From: Coriobacteriaceae bacterium
Lineage (GTDB): Bacteria; Actinomycetota; Coriobacteriia; Coriobacteriales; Eggerthellaceae
DNA: 19,122 nucleotides
Assembly (NCBI GenBank): GCA_004555335.1
Contig: SFII01000039.1
Coordinates: 1 to 19,122, forward strand
Direction: 5' to 3'
The position numbers and the translations under genes were made by a program. Under the pieces are notes generated by a model. The model ran no database searches. It had not been told where the DNA came from and saw only the letters and a program-made list of their open reading frames with translations. Shown here one piece after another: positions 1 to 8,027 of the stretch (positions are counted from its first letter, which is position 1; every line of letters begins with the position of its first letter).

Positions 1-335
1 CTGCTATCGATTCTCAGAAGCACCGCATCCTCGCCCTTTGCTGCATTCTCTAGCTCTGGCTCGGATTCTGTGATAGTTCCGTCCCCATGCGACAGGACAG
101 ACTTTTTCCAGACATATCCGACATCGCACATCACAGGCTGCTTGTCAGTCCACTCACCTCCGACAAGCTCTTCTCCAGACGATGACACGTACCACATCGT
201 TCCAATATCAACGATTTTGACCGCATCGCCAGCTCCATCGCTGCCGATTGCAACAGGCTGACCATCCTGCACCATGACGCGCACCAGGTCGCCCTCTTTG
301 ATCGGCATCAGGCAGGGGATGTACATATCGCTCAT
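1..335 (-). CDS. Phage tail/minor structural protein, N-terminal part (cut by left edge)
   Basis: Reading leftwards from an ATG at 335-333, the frame stays open to base 1, giving about 111 residues of a longer protein. It begins MSDMYIPCLMPIKEGDLVRV and the visible part ends near AKGEDAVLLRIDS. The ATG overlaps the stop of the preceding gene (ATGA), so the two are translationally coupled. The segment has no signal peptide or membrane segment. The 'DAVLLRIDS' stretch at the end resembles, from memory, a motif in minor structural tail proteins of Gram-positive siphophages, where it precedes the fibre or receptor-binding part. Its position after the baseplate hub fits a tail-tip or fibre role. 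The function is inference; the reading frame is well supported by the coupled start and the lack of stops. Confidence 0.7.
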   Translation of the reverse strand, partial: MSDMYIPCLMPIKEGDLVRVMVQDGQPVAIGSDGAGDAVKIVDIGTMWYVSSSGEELVGGEWTDKQPVMCDVGYVWKKSVLSHGDGTITESEPELENAAKGEDAVLLRIDS

Positions 336-565
336 TCGGATAGCTCCTCTGGTTCTGGCGGCTCGTCGGGGATGGTCTCATCCGGCTCGTAGTCCGACTC
401 GTCGTATTCGATATGCTCTTCACCATCGTCCGCGATTGTGTCGTGCTCTCCAGCGTCCTCTGCATCTTCGGCAACAGCGCCATCGAACCAGTTTCCTACC
501 GCATCATCTTCATCGAGCACGAATTCTGGAACGGTGCCGTACACGATTTCGGCTTCATCCATCAC
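332..565 (-). CDS. Very acidic small protein of the tail operon
   Basis: A 77-residue protein from a GTG at 565-563; an ATG follows directly at 562-560 and may be the true start (76 residues). Either start overlaps the stop of the upstream gene, and an AGGTGGTGA-like ribosome site lies just before. By hand count 32 of 77 residues are Asp or Glu, with no Lys or Arg, so it is extremely acidic. The last third is Pro/Glu/Asp rich (DEPPEPEELSE) and probably disordered. I do not recognise the family. It lies between a similar acidic gene and the tail protein at the left edge, with overlaps on both sides, so it is made with the tail module. It could be a tail-tip accessory or a nucleic-acid mimic; the sequence does not decide. 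Confidence 0.7.
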   Translation of the reverse strand: MMDEAEIVYGTVPEFVLDEDDAVGNWFDGAVAEDAEDAGEHDTIADDGEEHIEYDESDYEPDETIPDEPPEPEELSE

Positions 566-882
566 AAATCACCACCTGGTAGCCCATGCTTCCATGCTTC
601 GGGGTCGTATGGGATGTCGTAATCGTCGTCGTCGCCGAACTCCGTCGAGTCGATATAGATGGTCTCGCCGTCATCGCTTTCGACATCCTCGAACGGGTCG
701 AGCGAGTCTAGATACTCGAGGTCGACGACTACGGCATCATCAGTTTCGTCATCCCATGGGTCTGCGAAGCTCACGAGCACCATGCCATCTTTGCTGTCGG
801 CGAGCGCTATTGCCGTCGTATAGTACGCGCCTTCGTTTTCCTGGCCTGCGCCGAATAGCGCCTTCGAAACGTCGACAGCCAT
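562..882 (-). CDS. Acidic hypothetical protein after the baseplate hub
   Basis: A 106-residue protein starting MAVDVSKALFGAG. Its ATG at 882-880 overlaps the upstream stop by one base (TGATG), and GGTGAT sits five bases before the start. About 31 residues are Asp or Glu, including a run of four Asp near residue 90; there are three Lys and no Arg. The N-terminal 50 residues look foldable (YYTTAIALADSKDGMVLVSFADPW), with alternating hydrophobic residues suggesting beta strands, while the C-terminal half is acidic and probably extended. I do not recognise a family. Its place between the hub protein and the next tail gene suggests a tail-tip accessory or chaperone role, which is inference only. 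Confidence 0.72.
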   Translation of the reverse strand: MAVDVSKALFGAGQENEGAYYTTAIALADSKDGMVLVSFADPWDDETDDAVVVDLEYLDSLDPFEDVESDDGETIYIDSTEFGDDDDYDIPYDPEAWKHGLPGGDL

Positions 883-2105
883 CAGGCATCACCAAGTTTC
901 AACAATCTGACCTTCATCCTCGCGCCGATATCAAGAGACATGTCTATCTCTGATACCATGCATTTGTAGTCCTTCGAGCCGTATCGGAATTTGACAACGT
1001 CCCCGATTTGGATTGGGAGGAAATAGCACTCGAATTCGTAGTACGCACTCCTTGATGCAAGCTCGATCAACTTCGCGTTCGCCTTCTTCTGCAGATTCGC
1101 CTTCGTTCGCGGGTTAAGGTCGGTTATCTTCTCGTAGCTCGTGATATACCGCCCGCGCTTGGCCTTGGAAATCGGGCTGCTATCTGTGAGCACCGCGGTT
1201 GCCGTGATGACGTTCGTGAACTTGAGCCTGCTCGTACCGTCGCTCGGGTTCGTGCAGTACCCGCTCTTGTTGAATTTCATGTGGCGCCCGTCGATATCCT
1301 CCGTGCAGTCTGCAGGCCACGTTCCGTCCGAACGCGACCACCACCAGCCGCCTTTGTCTACGTACTTCCACTCGCCCTTCTCCTCGAAACGCAAGTGCAC
1401 GCGGTTCGGCTTGTCGTATCCGTCCCACGTGTAGTCGATTCCCGGAAGCGTAACGGATGCCGCTCCAGATGGGATTGTGTAGACGATCGGCCTATTCGAT
1501 GGCGGCACGTATTTCGTCACCGTCATGCGTCCATGTGTATCGACGTCGATATGCGCATTGAGCTTCTTTGCGAGTCCGCTCAGGGCCTTGTACTCGCTGT
1601 CACCAGCCTTCGCAACGACGGTAGACTTGCTGTATGTCTTATCTGGCACGTTGATAATCCTCGGAGCGCCGCGGTTAGCCATGAACTGGTTGAGCTTGGA
1701 GAGCGCCGAACCGCCCACGCCTACAGTGAAATCTGCCATCAGGTCTGATTCCGTGAACCGTGCCGCCATTCCCTTGATGTCGTACTCGCCGACCCAGCGC
1801 CCATACTCCCATGTGGCGTCTGCGAGCTCTGCGTATACGGTTGCAAGCTCGATGCTGTAATTCACGCCGTCTAGCTGTGGCTTGTAGTAGATCCTCAGCA
1901 GCGTGTTGCCGTCTGCCGGCTTCTCGCCGCTCACCTTCACGCTGCCGGAGATCTTGTTGTCGCTGTTGTAGTTCCAATTGATCGAACCGCCGAGCATGCG
2001 GTCTATCTTGGTTTCCTTGCCGCCGATGTTGGTTACTGGGACCTTGTAGACCTCGAACGAGTCTATACGGCCGCTTTTCGTGCAGTCGAGTGACGTGCTT
2101 ATCAT
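882..2105 (-). CDS. Baseplate hub-like / tail-associated structural protein
   Basis: A 407-residue protein with a very good ribosome site (GGAGGT, six bases before ATG). The ATG overlaps the stop of the distal tail gene (ATGA). The N-terminus has strand-rich text typical of hub domains (GGSINWNYNSDNKISGSVKV). The middle has a segment on handling a gridded set of values and 'RMTVTKYVPP', and the C-terminus ends with a GDVVKFRYG...MVSEIDMSLDIGARMKVRLLKL barrel-like domain seen in T4 gp27/gp44-type and siphophage tail-hub proteins. It would sit below the distal tail protein at the tail tip, where such hubs cap the tube and hold the tape-measure end. A tail endopeptidase role is possible, but I see no catalytic motif. 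The family call rests on position and general fold style. Confidence 0.7.
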   Translation of the reverse strand: MISTSLDCTKSGRIDSFEVYKVPVTNIGGKETKIDRMLGGSINWNYNSDNKISGSVKVSGEKPADGNTLLRIYYKPQLDGVNYSIELATVYAELADATWEYGRWVGEYDIKGMAARFTESDLMADFTVGVGGSALSKLNQFMANRGAPRIINVPDKTYSKSTVVAKAGDSEYKALSGLAKKLNAHIDVDTHGRMTVTKYVPPSNRPIVYTIPSGAASVTLPGIDYTWDGYDKPNRVHLRFEEKGEWKYVDKGGWWWSRSDGTWPADCTEDIDGRHMKFNKSGYCTNPSDGTSRLKFTNVITATAVLTDSSPISKAKRGRYITSYEKITDLNPRTKANLQKKANAKLIELASRSAYYEFECYFLPIQIGDVVKFRYGSKDYKCMVSEIDMSLDIGARMKVRLLKLGDA

Positions 2106-3649
2106 ACGGATACCTCCGTCATATCGACGGACACGCTCACGATACGCTCGCTTTCCTGCGAGAAGTTCACCGACGATACGGCGACGTTCTCGATTGTCCC
2201 ATCAGGAGAGCGAAGCTTGTATACACCGATGTTGTTCCTGATTCCAAGCCATGACCTGTAGTTCGACACGCTCACGCCAGGCTCGTCGAACGCGTAGCCG
2301 GTAAGGTTTATCTCGCAGGTCCTGCCGCCTCCGTAGAATACGACGGGCCTGCTCCTGCCGTATGGGATCTCGCTTTCCATATCCTTGGAATAGGTGCGCT
2401 CGATGCTCTGGTTGTAATCGAGCGCCGCGTGGCGCGAATTGTCGGCCTTCGAGAGCACGAATCCATCTGAATCAACCTTGACGGTGACGGATGCGTCGAT
2501 TGTCGCGTATTGCTTATTGGAAAACGACACCTTCACGGTCAAGTCTGTGTTGAGCGGCGGGATGAACAACGCCTTTACCACTGGGCTGATTTTGTTCGAT
2601 GTATTTACTTCCTTCGAGCTTGGGCTGAGCGTGTAATTGCTCCCTCGGTACTTGTATGTGAGGCTTGCATCTGCGCTCGTGACGATATCGTCTGCCTCGC
2701 CCTTGTACGCCTCGACGAGCAGCGTCCGCTTGTCCCTGTCGATGGTGATTGTGAGCCGCGGCTTGACGATATTCGGGTCCGTCTTGTTCACCGTGACGTT
2801 CTTCGGGCTACCCGTGCCCTCGTCGGTGAACATGAGCGTCTTAGCGCACTCTCCGGCGCTGGTATTCCGCAGGTGCGATAGCTTCGCCTTTACGGTGAGC
2901 ACCTCGCCGGGAACGACAGCGCGCACAAGCTTGCCGACATCGACGAATGTCGCGCCGATCGTATAGCCTGCAGGCGGCGTCCACATAGTGGACGTAGACG
3001 GTGTGGACGATACGCTCGCCTTGAGCAGCTCGGTGCCCGACGAATCCTTGACCGACGTCACATCGACATACTTATCGCCACGTGCCTTGTAGTTGTACAG
3101 CAGCACGAACCCACCGCCGACAAGCGGTCGAACCTCTTCGTTCTTCACCGATGGGCGCCGGTATACGTAGAGCCTCTGAGTCACCCATTCTCCGTGCCGC
3201 TTCTTCGCCGGGTCGTAAGACCTGATGCGGTACTCGTAGCAGATCGCATCGTAATCCGCAGGCATCTTCCACGAAACCCTGTCGCAGGCGTACAGGTAAT
3301 CGGATTTCTTCGACAGGCCCTTGTTTGCCTTCAGCCACGTGTCGGCATCGGTCGTCGCGTTCTTGGCGATCCATGAAAGCCCGCTGAAAGGCTGCTTCCA
3401 GGCCGACCACTTGGACCAGTCCGCGCCCTTCTTCTTTGCGGAAGCTTCGTTGTACATGTATCGGTACCTGCGCTGCACCTGCCAGCCGTAGGTGCGCTTG
3501 CTCGGCTGCTTGAACCCTACGTAGTAACCGACCTTGCCGCTCTCTCCGGTTCCGAGCCTGATCGACATGCCCTTGCCAAGACCCGTGCAGAACCTGATCG
3601 TGCTCGCCTTGGGGAGCGATTTGTTGAGCGTGCTCTTCGTTTTAGCCAT
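2102..3649 (-). CDS. Distal tail (Dit)-like / minor tail structural protein
   Basis: A 515-residue protein directly after the tape-measure gene (TAG, three bases, ATG). The C-terminal ~110 residues (SRPVVFYGGGRTCEINLTGYAFDE...YRSWLGIRNNIGVYKLRSPDGTIENVAV) resemble the distal tail/minor tail family in which a strand-rich domain packs on the tube end. Residues ~30-180 are rich in aromatic and basic residues with a fibronectin-like pattern (WQVQRRYRYMY, YEYRIRSYDP). Residues ~180-400 look like repeated Ig-like beta sandwiches (LTVKAKLSHL, LTITIDRDKRTLLVEAYKG, LTVKVSFSNKQYATID). Such a mosaic suits a Dit with added carbohydrate- or host-facing domains. The order tape measure - Dit - hub is standard for siphophages of Gram-positive hosts. 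Domain boundaries are by eye. Confidence 0.75.
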   Translation of the reverse strand: MAKTKSTLNKSLPKASTIRFCTGLGKGMSIRLGTGESGKVGYYVGFKQPSKRTYGWQVQRRYRYMYNEASAKKKGADWSKWSAWKQPFSGLSWIAKNATTDADTWLKANKGLSKKSDYLYACDRVSWKMPADYDAICYEYRIRSYDPAKKRHGEWVTQRLYVYRRPSVKNEEVRPLVGGGFVLLYNYKARGDKYVDVTSVKDSSGTELLKASVSSTPSTSTMWTPPAGYTIGATFVDVGKLVRAVVPGEVLTVKAKLSHLRNTSAGECAKTLMFTDEGTGSPKNVTVNKTDPNIVKPRLTITIDRDKRTLLVEAYKGEADDIVTSADASLTYKYRGSNYTLSPSSKEVNTSNKISPVVKALFIPPLNTDLTVKVSFSNKQYATIDASVTVKVDSDGFVLSKADNSRHAALDYNQSIERTYSKDMESEIPYGRSRPVVFYGGGRTCEINLTGYAFDEPGVSVSNYRSWLGIRNNIGVYKLRSPDGTIENVAVSSVNFSQESERIVSVSVDMTEVSV

Positions 3650-3652
3650 GCG

Positions 3653-6007
3653 CTACATCGCCCCCTTGCGCTTGAGTCCTACGAGCATGTCCGTGACGAT
3701 TCCCTTGATCTCGTTATCGGCGTTGACCTTCGCCCCGTTGATGTAGATGTTCACAACGCGTCCGCCGGGCCTTTGGTCGTATGCATCAGCGACGCCTGCG
3801 CCGATAGCGCCCAGGACCCTCTTCTTCAGCGGGATGACGGCTTCTGGCCCTGCCTCGCCGACACCGATGACCTTGGCTGCGTTGAATACGCCGCCCTTTG
3901 CGTACCAGGAGACGTTGACGACGGGTACCGATTTATTCTTCGGGTTGAAGTCGCCAACCATACTGAAGTGCGGCAGCGGTCCGACCTCGACGCGCGGTAG
4001 CGTGAACTTCGCGCTCGCGATGGTGCTCCTCATAGAAGACACCGCGCTTGTCACAGCAGACCTCGCCCTGTTCATGTTCGTCTGCACGCCGGTCGCGAAA
4101 GCGCTGAATCCATAAGATGCGGCGGTGGCGCCTGCACCTGCTGCAACCATCGCAGATAGGATGGTGGTGAGCGCACCAGCAGATTCAGTCGAGCTGTCCG
4201 CGACGCTCTTGAGCGGCCCCTTGAGAGCGAGCATGCCTCCGGCAGCGACTGCACCAGCACCGGCAAGGGCGGTAAGCGCTGCGGCAGCGACGGGACCGGA
4301 CGTTGCGATCATCGGAAGCGCCGATGCCGCGATTTTCAGGCCGGAACCGAGCATCACGAAGCCCGTGCCCGCCATGAGCACCGCGACCGCCATTACCATC
4401 ATCGCGCCGGCAAGGACCATCGCGCCCGCACCGACAACAGCGATGCCGGCACCTGCGACCATGAGGCCTGCACCGAGGATGATGCATCCTGCACCGGCGA
4501 CGATTGCTCCGACGCCGAATACGATGGCCGCGCCGCCCAATGCGACAAGGCCGCCAGCTGCGCTCGAGCCGTATTCTGAAAGCGCAGGCAAGGCACCGGA
4601 TAGCAAGGCAACACCGGCGCATGCGAGCAGGATGCCCGCACCGACAAGTACAAGCGCCACACCGAACGCGATCATTCCGAACGATGCGGCGGTAAGCATT
4701 GGACCTAGGTATGCGAATACGGCGGCAAGCAATCCGATTGCGACCACCATGCCGAGCATCACGAGTCCTGCGGGCGCACCTGCCTGCGCGATCTGTATCG
4801 CGCCCTGGGCGATGATATACAGGCCGACACCTGCGAGCAGCACGCCCAATCCGAGCGCTATGACAGCACCAGCCATCGCGAGCACCTGCTTTGCCGAGAA
4901 CTTAGCGGCATTGCCTGCCGCCGTCTCGCCTGCCGCAGCGGTGCCGAGTCCCGCACCCGCACCTGCTCCAGCGGTTCCCGCTGCAGTCAGCTTTCCGGCA
5001 AGGGACTTGATGCCGCCCGCGATAGATTTCGCGGTCTTGAGCCCGTTCACGGCAGCTGACACCAGCTTGATGCCGGCATAGGTACCGGCGATGCCCATGA
5101 GCGCGCGCTTCACGGCAGGCCCGTGGTCCATAAGCCACTGGAATCCGCGCTGGATTCCGTCCGCGATGACAGGCGCCGCCTGCTCGACGACTGCCGTCAC
5201 GGCATTGATGGCGCCTGTGATGTTCTCCATGCCGACCTTGTCGATGACCTGCATCAGGCCGTTCTCTATTGCGGCCTGCAGGTTGCCGACGGCACCCTCG
5301 AAGGTCTCCGTAGATCGCGCGGCATCGATTGCCGATTGGTCCATGCCCAACGCCTGGATGGCAGCAAGGAACTCCTCCGCGGTGATCTCGCCGTTCGTGA
5401 GCGCTTCCTCGAAGTTGCCCTCATAGGCGCCCATATCGCGCATCTGATCAATCAGCAGCTGCCTTGAACCTGAAAGGTTGCTGACAAACTGCATCCAGTC
5501 TCCCCTTGCAAGCTTTCCTGCTCCGACGATCTGAGTCATCGCGAGTGATGCAGCATCAAAATCATCAGCACTTCCGCCTGCAACTGCAGTCAGGTTTCCA
5601 AGAGCTTCGGTGACCTGCTCGAAGTCCTTCACGCCGTTACCGCCGAGGATCGACGTCGTCTTGACGATGGTGTTCAAGTCGTAGACGGTCTCATCTGCGT
5701 ACTTCTTCATCGCGGCGCTCGACTTATCGATAGTCGCCTGGTCGTATCCTGCAAACGCCATCGATTGGTCGAATTTCTTTAGAGTATCCATCGACGAAAG
5801 CGCCGACTGCATAAGCTCGCCGAACCCGCCGACGGTCGATTGCACGACGTTGCCCATGATATTGCCAAGGGCTACGGTGCTCGACTTGATGCCGCCCTCG
5901 ATGCCGCGCATGAACTGCGAGCCGACCTTCGCGCCCTCGCCGGGAAGGTTGCCGCTTATCTTCGGCCAGAGCGATACGTATCCGGAACCGACTTCTGTGT
6001 TAGCCAT
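3653..6007 (-). CDS. Tail tape measure protein
   Basis: A 784-residue protein whose ATG overlaps the end of the chaperone fusion by eight bases, with GGGGGTG seven bases upstream. Residues ~55-260 match the TP901-type tape-measure core (SSMDTLKKFDQ...ETVYDLNTIVKTTSILGG...LTAVAGGSADDFDAASLAM...MQFVSNLSGSRQLLIDQM). Residues ~370-566 are an unbroken Ala/Gly/Val hydrophobic region with many membrane-spanning-like helices, as expected for a protein that enters the host membrane on DNA ejection. The C-terminus has the common ending 'GVGEAGPEAVIPL...VNIYINGAKV'. It sets tail length; at about 1.5 angstrom per residue the tail would be near 118 nm. I see no lytic transglycosylase or peptidase motif. 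It is short to medium for the family. Confidence 0.95.
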   Translation of the reverse strand: MANTEVGSGYVSLWPKISGNLPGEGAKVGSQFMRGIEGGIKSSTVALGNIMGNVVQSTVGGFGELMQSALSSMDTLKKFDQSMAFAGYDQATIDKSSAAMKKYADETVYDLNTIVKTTSILGGNGVKDFEQVTEALGNLTAVAGGSADDFDAASLAMTQIVGAGKLARGDWMQFVSNLSGSRQLLIDQMRDMGAYEGNFEEALTNGEITAEEFLAAIQALGMDQSAIDAARSTETFEGAVGNLQAAIENGLMQVIDKVGMENITGAINAVTAVVEQAAPVIADGIQRGFQWLMDHGPAVKRALMGIAGTYAGIKLVSAAVNGLKTAKSIAGGIKSLAGKLTAAGTAGAGAGAGLGTAAAGETAAGNAAKFSAKQVLAMAGAVIALGLGVLLAGVGLYIIAQGAIQIAQAGAPAGLVMLGMVVAIGLLAAVFAYLGPMLTAASFGMIAFGVALVLVGAGILLACAGVALLSGALPALSEYGSSAAGGLVALGGAAIVFGVGAIVAGAGCIILGAGLMVAGAGIAVVGAGAMVLAGAMMVMAVAVLMAGTGFVMLGSGLKIAASALPMIATSGPVAAAALTALAGAGAVAAGGMLALKGPLKSVADSSTESAGALTTILSAMVAAGAGATAASYGFSAFATGVQTNMNRARSAVTSAVSSMRSTIASAKFTLPRVEVGPLPHFSMVGDFNPKNKSVPVVNVSWYAKGGVFNAAKVIGVGEAGPEAVIPLKKRVLGAIGAGVADAYDQRPGGRVVNIYINGAKVNADNEIKGIVTDMLVGLKRKGAM

Positions 6008-6814
6008 CGCTAGTCACCCCCGCCTGCTCGTCGAACCATTGCAGTTTCTCTTTCAGCTCCTCGATTGGCATCACAACCGACTTGAGCTTTCGCTCGTTCT
6101 TCTTTCCGACCATGTACGACGGGCCGATTAGCTTTGGTTTCTTCGCACCCTTCTTTCCTGCGAGACCGTACTGGATGCCCGAAAGGACGTTGTACACGGC
6201 AGCAAGGAGCGTCTGCTCCATCCCCCACTCGCAGTCGGCGTCAAGCGCCCTGTTGGTCCTGGATGTATACGGCAGATTGACCGCAAGCACAGCGATATGC
6301 CTGACGGAATGGCGCTCGAAAGCGCGCTCGAGGTCGATGCCGTAGTACTCGGCAAAATCGGCCTCGAGCTCGTCGCGATGCTCTGCAAGAAGCTCGGCGA
6401 GGGCTTCTATTTTTTTACGTTGGCACGCTCCATCGCTTCGTTGCAGATGCGGATGACATCCTCGTAGGAAGGCTCGCAGCCCTTGCGATCAGCCGCATGC
6501 TCCGCGATGCTGTCCAGCTGGTCCGCACCGAAAAGCAGCTCGTAGTATTCGTCCATCGCCTGGTTGGCTGCCATGAGCGCGTCATTGTCGTTCTTGTTCG
6601 CCTCGTATGCCTTCTGCGCGGTGATGAAGCGCTTCTGGACCTTGTGGGCGCGATACGATGCGGCGGCCATCAAATCGATGGTGATCGGAAGCCCGTCGAC
6701 CTCGACTTCCGCGATATTGCGCTTCGCGGTCTCTTGGTTTTCATCGCCGTTCTCGCGGCGCTTCTTCTCGAGCATTTCCTCGAGCTGCTCGATGCTCATC
6801 TCCACTGCCGCCAC
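6000..6814 (-). CDS. Tail assembly chaperone G-T fusion made by -1 frameshift
   Basis: The 135-codon G frame (6814-6410) ends at GTA AAA AAA TAG. A -1 slip on A-AAA-AAA lets ribosomes continue with ATA GAA GCC into an open frame to the TAA at 6000-6002. This adds 136 residues (IEALAELLAEHRDELEAD...RAFERHSVRHIAVLAVNLPY...) for about 271 in all. The T part has no convincing start of its own near the junction; a GTG at 6290 lies well inside it. This G/GT arrangement between tail tube and tape measure is that of lambda gpG/gpGT and most siphophages, where the fusion coats the tape measure and recruits tube subunits. Coordinates span the fusion; the coding path skips back one base at the slip. Confidence 0.88.
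6407..6418 (-). promoter_or_regulatory. Programmed -1 ribosomal frameshift site (A-AAA-AAA)
   Basis: On the minus strand the last codons of the chaperone gene read GTA AAA AAA TAG. The heptamer A AAA AAA is in the exact X-XXY-YYZ phase with the zero frame, and the stop follows at once. The -1 frame is open across the junction and encodes a chaperone-like extension. Stop-adjacent slippery runs favour slipping. I did not find an obvious strong stem-loop directly downstream. Confidence 0.87.
6407..6814 (-). CDS. Tail assembly chaperone G (unshifted product)
   Basis: A 135-residue protein read from a GTG at 6814, or possibly the in-frame ATG at 6799. Neither has a strong ribosome site, and the tail-tube stop is one base away, so coupling is likely. 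It contains a helical N-terminus (MSIEQLEEMLEKKRRENGDENQ), a strand segment EVEVDGLPITIDL and a helical rest that ends ERANVKK immediately at the slip site. Small acidic/helical proteins between tail tube and tape measure are tail chaperones that bind the tape measure and are absent from the mature virion. Most ribosomes should make this form, with the fusion the minority product. The family has little sequence conservation, so the call rests on position, size and the frameshift. Confidence 0.85.
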   Translation of the reverse strand: MAAVEMSIEQLEEMLEKKRRENGDENQETAKRNIAEVEVDGLPITIDLMAAASYRAHKVQKRFITAQKAYEANKNDNDALMAANQAMDEYYELLFGADQLDSIAEHAADRKGCEPSYEDVIRICNEAMERANVKK

Positions 6815-6815
6815 G

Positions 6816-7379
6816 CTATGCGCCGTTCACGATGTAAGCGTACTCGTACATGGTCACGCCTGCCGCATCTGCGTTGCAGGTATAGGTCAGCTCGCGGCCG
6901 ACTGCGCTGGTGCCGTCCATCTCAAGGTCGCCGCGCTCGGTAACCTGCGCGTTTCCTGCGCAATAGCGCTTCTTGGTGGTCTCGGATTCCACGGTATCGA
7001 TGACCACGCACACTGCGGGCATGGTCTTGGTGATGCCGTGCTTGGTCGCGATCAGCGTGCCGCCATCCTTCTGCGAAACGGTCACGGCATCATCGCCATA
7101 GGTCGCCCTAGCAACCACTTCGTTGCACTCGATGGGCGTGAACGCAACGGTCTCGGTGTACTTGGTGGACTCGACGCGCACGGTCTTGCCGCCCCAGGAG
7201 GGGATGCTCTCGGAATCGGTATCCTCGGAGATTGTCACGCCGTCCTCGGAGATGAAGCCGAATTCCTTGAACGCCTCATCGAGGGCCGTGGTCGCATCGG
7301 TGGGAAGCGCGGTGCCCTTGGGCGCGATGTAGATTACGCCGGCGGAACCTACGCCGACGTTGCTGGAAACGTTGCTCAT
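6816..7379 (-). CDS. Major tail tube protein
   Basis: A 187-residue protein. I start it at the ATG at 7379 (MSNVSSNVGVG) because GAGG lies seven bases upstream; a TTG two codons earlier is in frame but less likely. It has the strand-rich text of siphophage tube proteins: GVIYIAPKGTALPTDATTALDEAFKEFGFISEDGV near the start, then WGGKTVRVESTKYTETVAFTPIECNEVVARATYG and a C-terminal GDLEMDGTSAVGRELTYTCNADAAG. It forms stacked hexameric rings around the DNA channel. It lies after the tail terminator candidate and before the chaperones, the expected position. The level of expression must be high, consistent with the good ribosome site. Confidence 0.88.
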   Translation of the reverse strand: MSNVSSNVGVGSAGVIYIAPKGTALPTDATTALDEAFKEFGFISEDGVTISEDTDSESIPSWGGKTVRVESTKYTETVAFTPIECNEVVARATYGDDAVTVSQKDGGTLIATKHGITKTMPAVCVVIDTVESETTKKRYCAGNAQVTERGDLEMDGTSAVGRELTYTCNADAAGVTMYEYAYIVNGA

Positions 7380-7398
7380 ATGCAAACCTCGAATCTTC

Positions 7399-7737
7399 CT
7401 AGTTATTGATAGTCGCTTCGATGGTCATCTGCCATCGAGGGATGCCGTCGGTCGACGGGAACCTGTAAAGGCCGGATACGTAGAACGCAGCCGTTCCATC
7501 TGGCTTCGATCCCGAATCGACCGACTCGAGCACGCGGCGCGCGGATTCCTCTGCGCCCTGCCAGCTCGAATCCCAGAACTGGACGGCAAGATTGGCTGTC
7601 TCGATCGTGTCTGCGAACCTTCCGCCGACCTGCTCGACGGTCACGAACCTCGCCGGCCTCTTTGCAGGCACATCCTGGTGCGCATCGAATCCCATCGAGC
7701 GCAGCCACTTGATAGCATTTGCGGTCGGGCTCTTCAT
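7399..7737 (-). CDS. Probable tail terminator / minor tail completion protein
   Basis: A 112-residue protein with the ATG overlapping the upstream stop by one base (TGATG). It starts MKSPTANAIKWLRSMGFDAHQDVP and has 'RFVTVEQVGGRFADTIETANLAVQFWDSS...AEESARRVLESV', a pattern of strands then a helix typical of tail-terminator proteins (lambda gpU / HK97 gp10-type ring fold). Its place as the last small gene before the tail tube also fits the tail terminator, which caps the tube top and joins it to the head. Sequence similarity is low in this family, so the specific assignment is by position. Confidence 0.72.
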   Translation of the reverse strand: MKSPTANAIKWLRSMGFDAHQDVPAKRPARFVTVEQVGGRFADTIETANLAVQFWDSSWQGAEESARRVLESVDSGSKPDGTAAFYVSGLYRFPSTDGIPRWQMTIEATINN

Positions 7738-8027
7738 CAGACATTCGCCCCATGCAGTGCGCGAAGAAGGGTGTTCTTCTCCGCGTTATCCTTCATCGAC
7801 TTTCCATCGGCCGTGAATACGAGGGCATGGGCGCGGTTCTTGCCCGCTTGCGCGTTAGAAATTCCATAACGGCCGCTTCCGATTGCATTTGCAGAAGCCA
7901 AAACAGCTTGCGCAGCTTTCGTCGCTGCCTGCTTGCCCATCGGACCGTTGAGGAACTCCCTCTCTGATCCAATATTGTGCTTGTACTTGTACTCGCCGAC
8001 CTTCACATGTACTTGGCACTTACCCAT
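7737..8027 (-). CDS. Small head-tail completion protein
   Basis: A 96-residue basic protein starting MGKCQVHVKVGEYKY. The ATG overlaps the preceding gene by eight bases, with GAGGT close upstream. The middle is a long helix (GPMGKQAATKAAQAVLASANAIG) followed by strands, similar in layout to DUF5403/HK97 gp10-like proteins that lie between the head closure protein and the tail terminator. It probably helps join head and tail. I cannot be more exact; the family label is from memory and position. Confidence 0.65.
   Translation of the reverse strand: MGKCQVHVKVGEYKYKHNIGSEREFLNGPMGKQAATKAAQAVLASANAIGSGRYGISNAQAGKNRAHALVFTADGKSMKDNAEKNTLLRALHGANV

Noticed and set aside
4125..5081. Plus-strand open frame of 318 codons opposite the tape measure
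   Set aside because: It is the antisense of the Ala/Gly-rich hydrophobic region; GCN/GGN-rich coding gives long antisense frames. The protein is low-complexity Ala/Pro and lacks a ribosome site.
6564..7409. Plus-strand open frame opposite the tail chaperone and tail tube genes
   Set aside because: A shadow of high-GC coding with no plausible start context and no domain.
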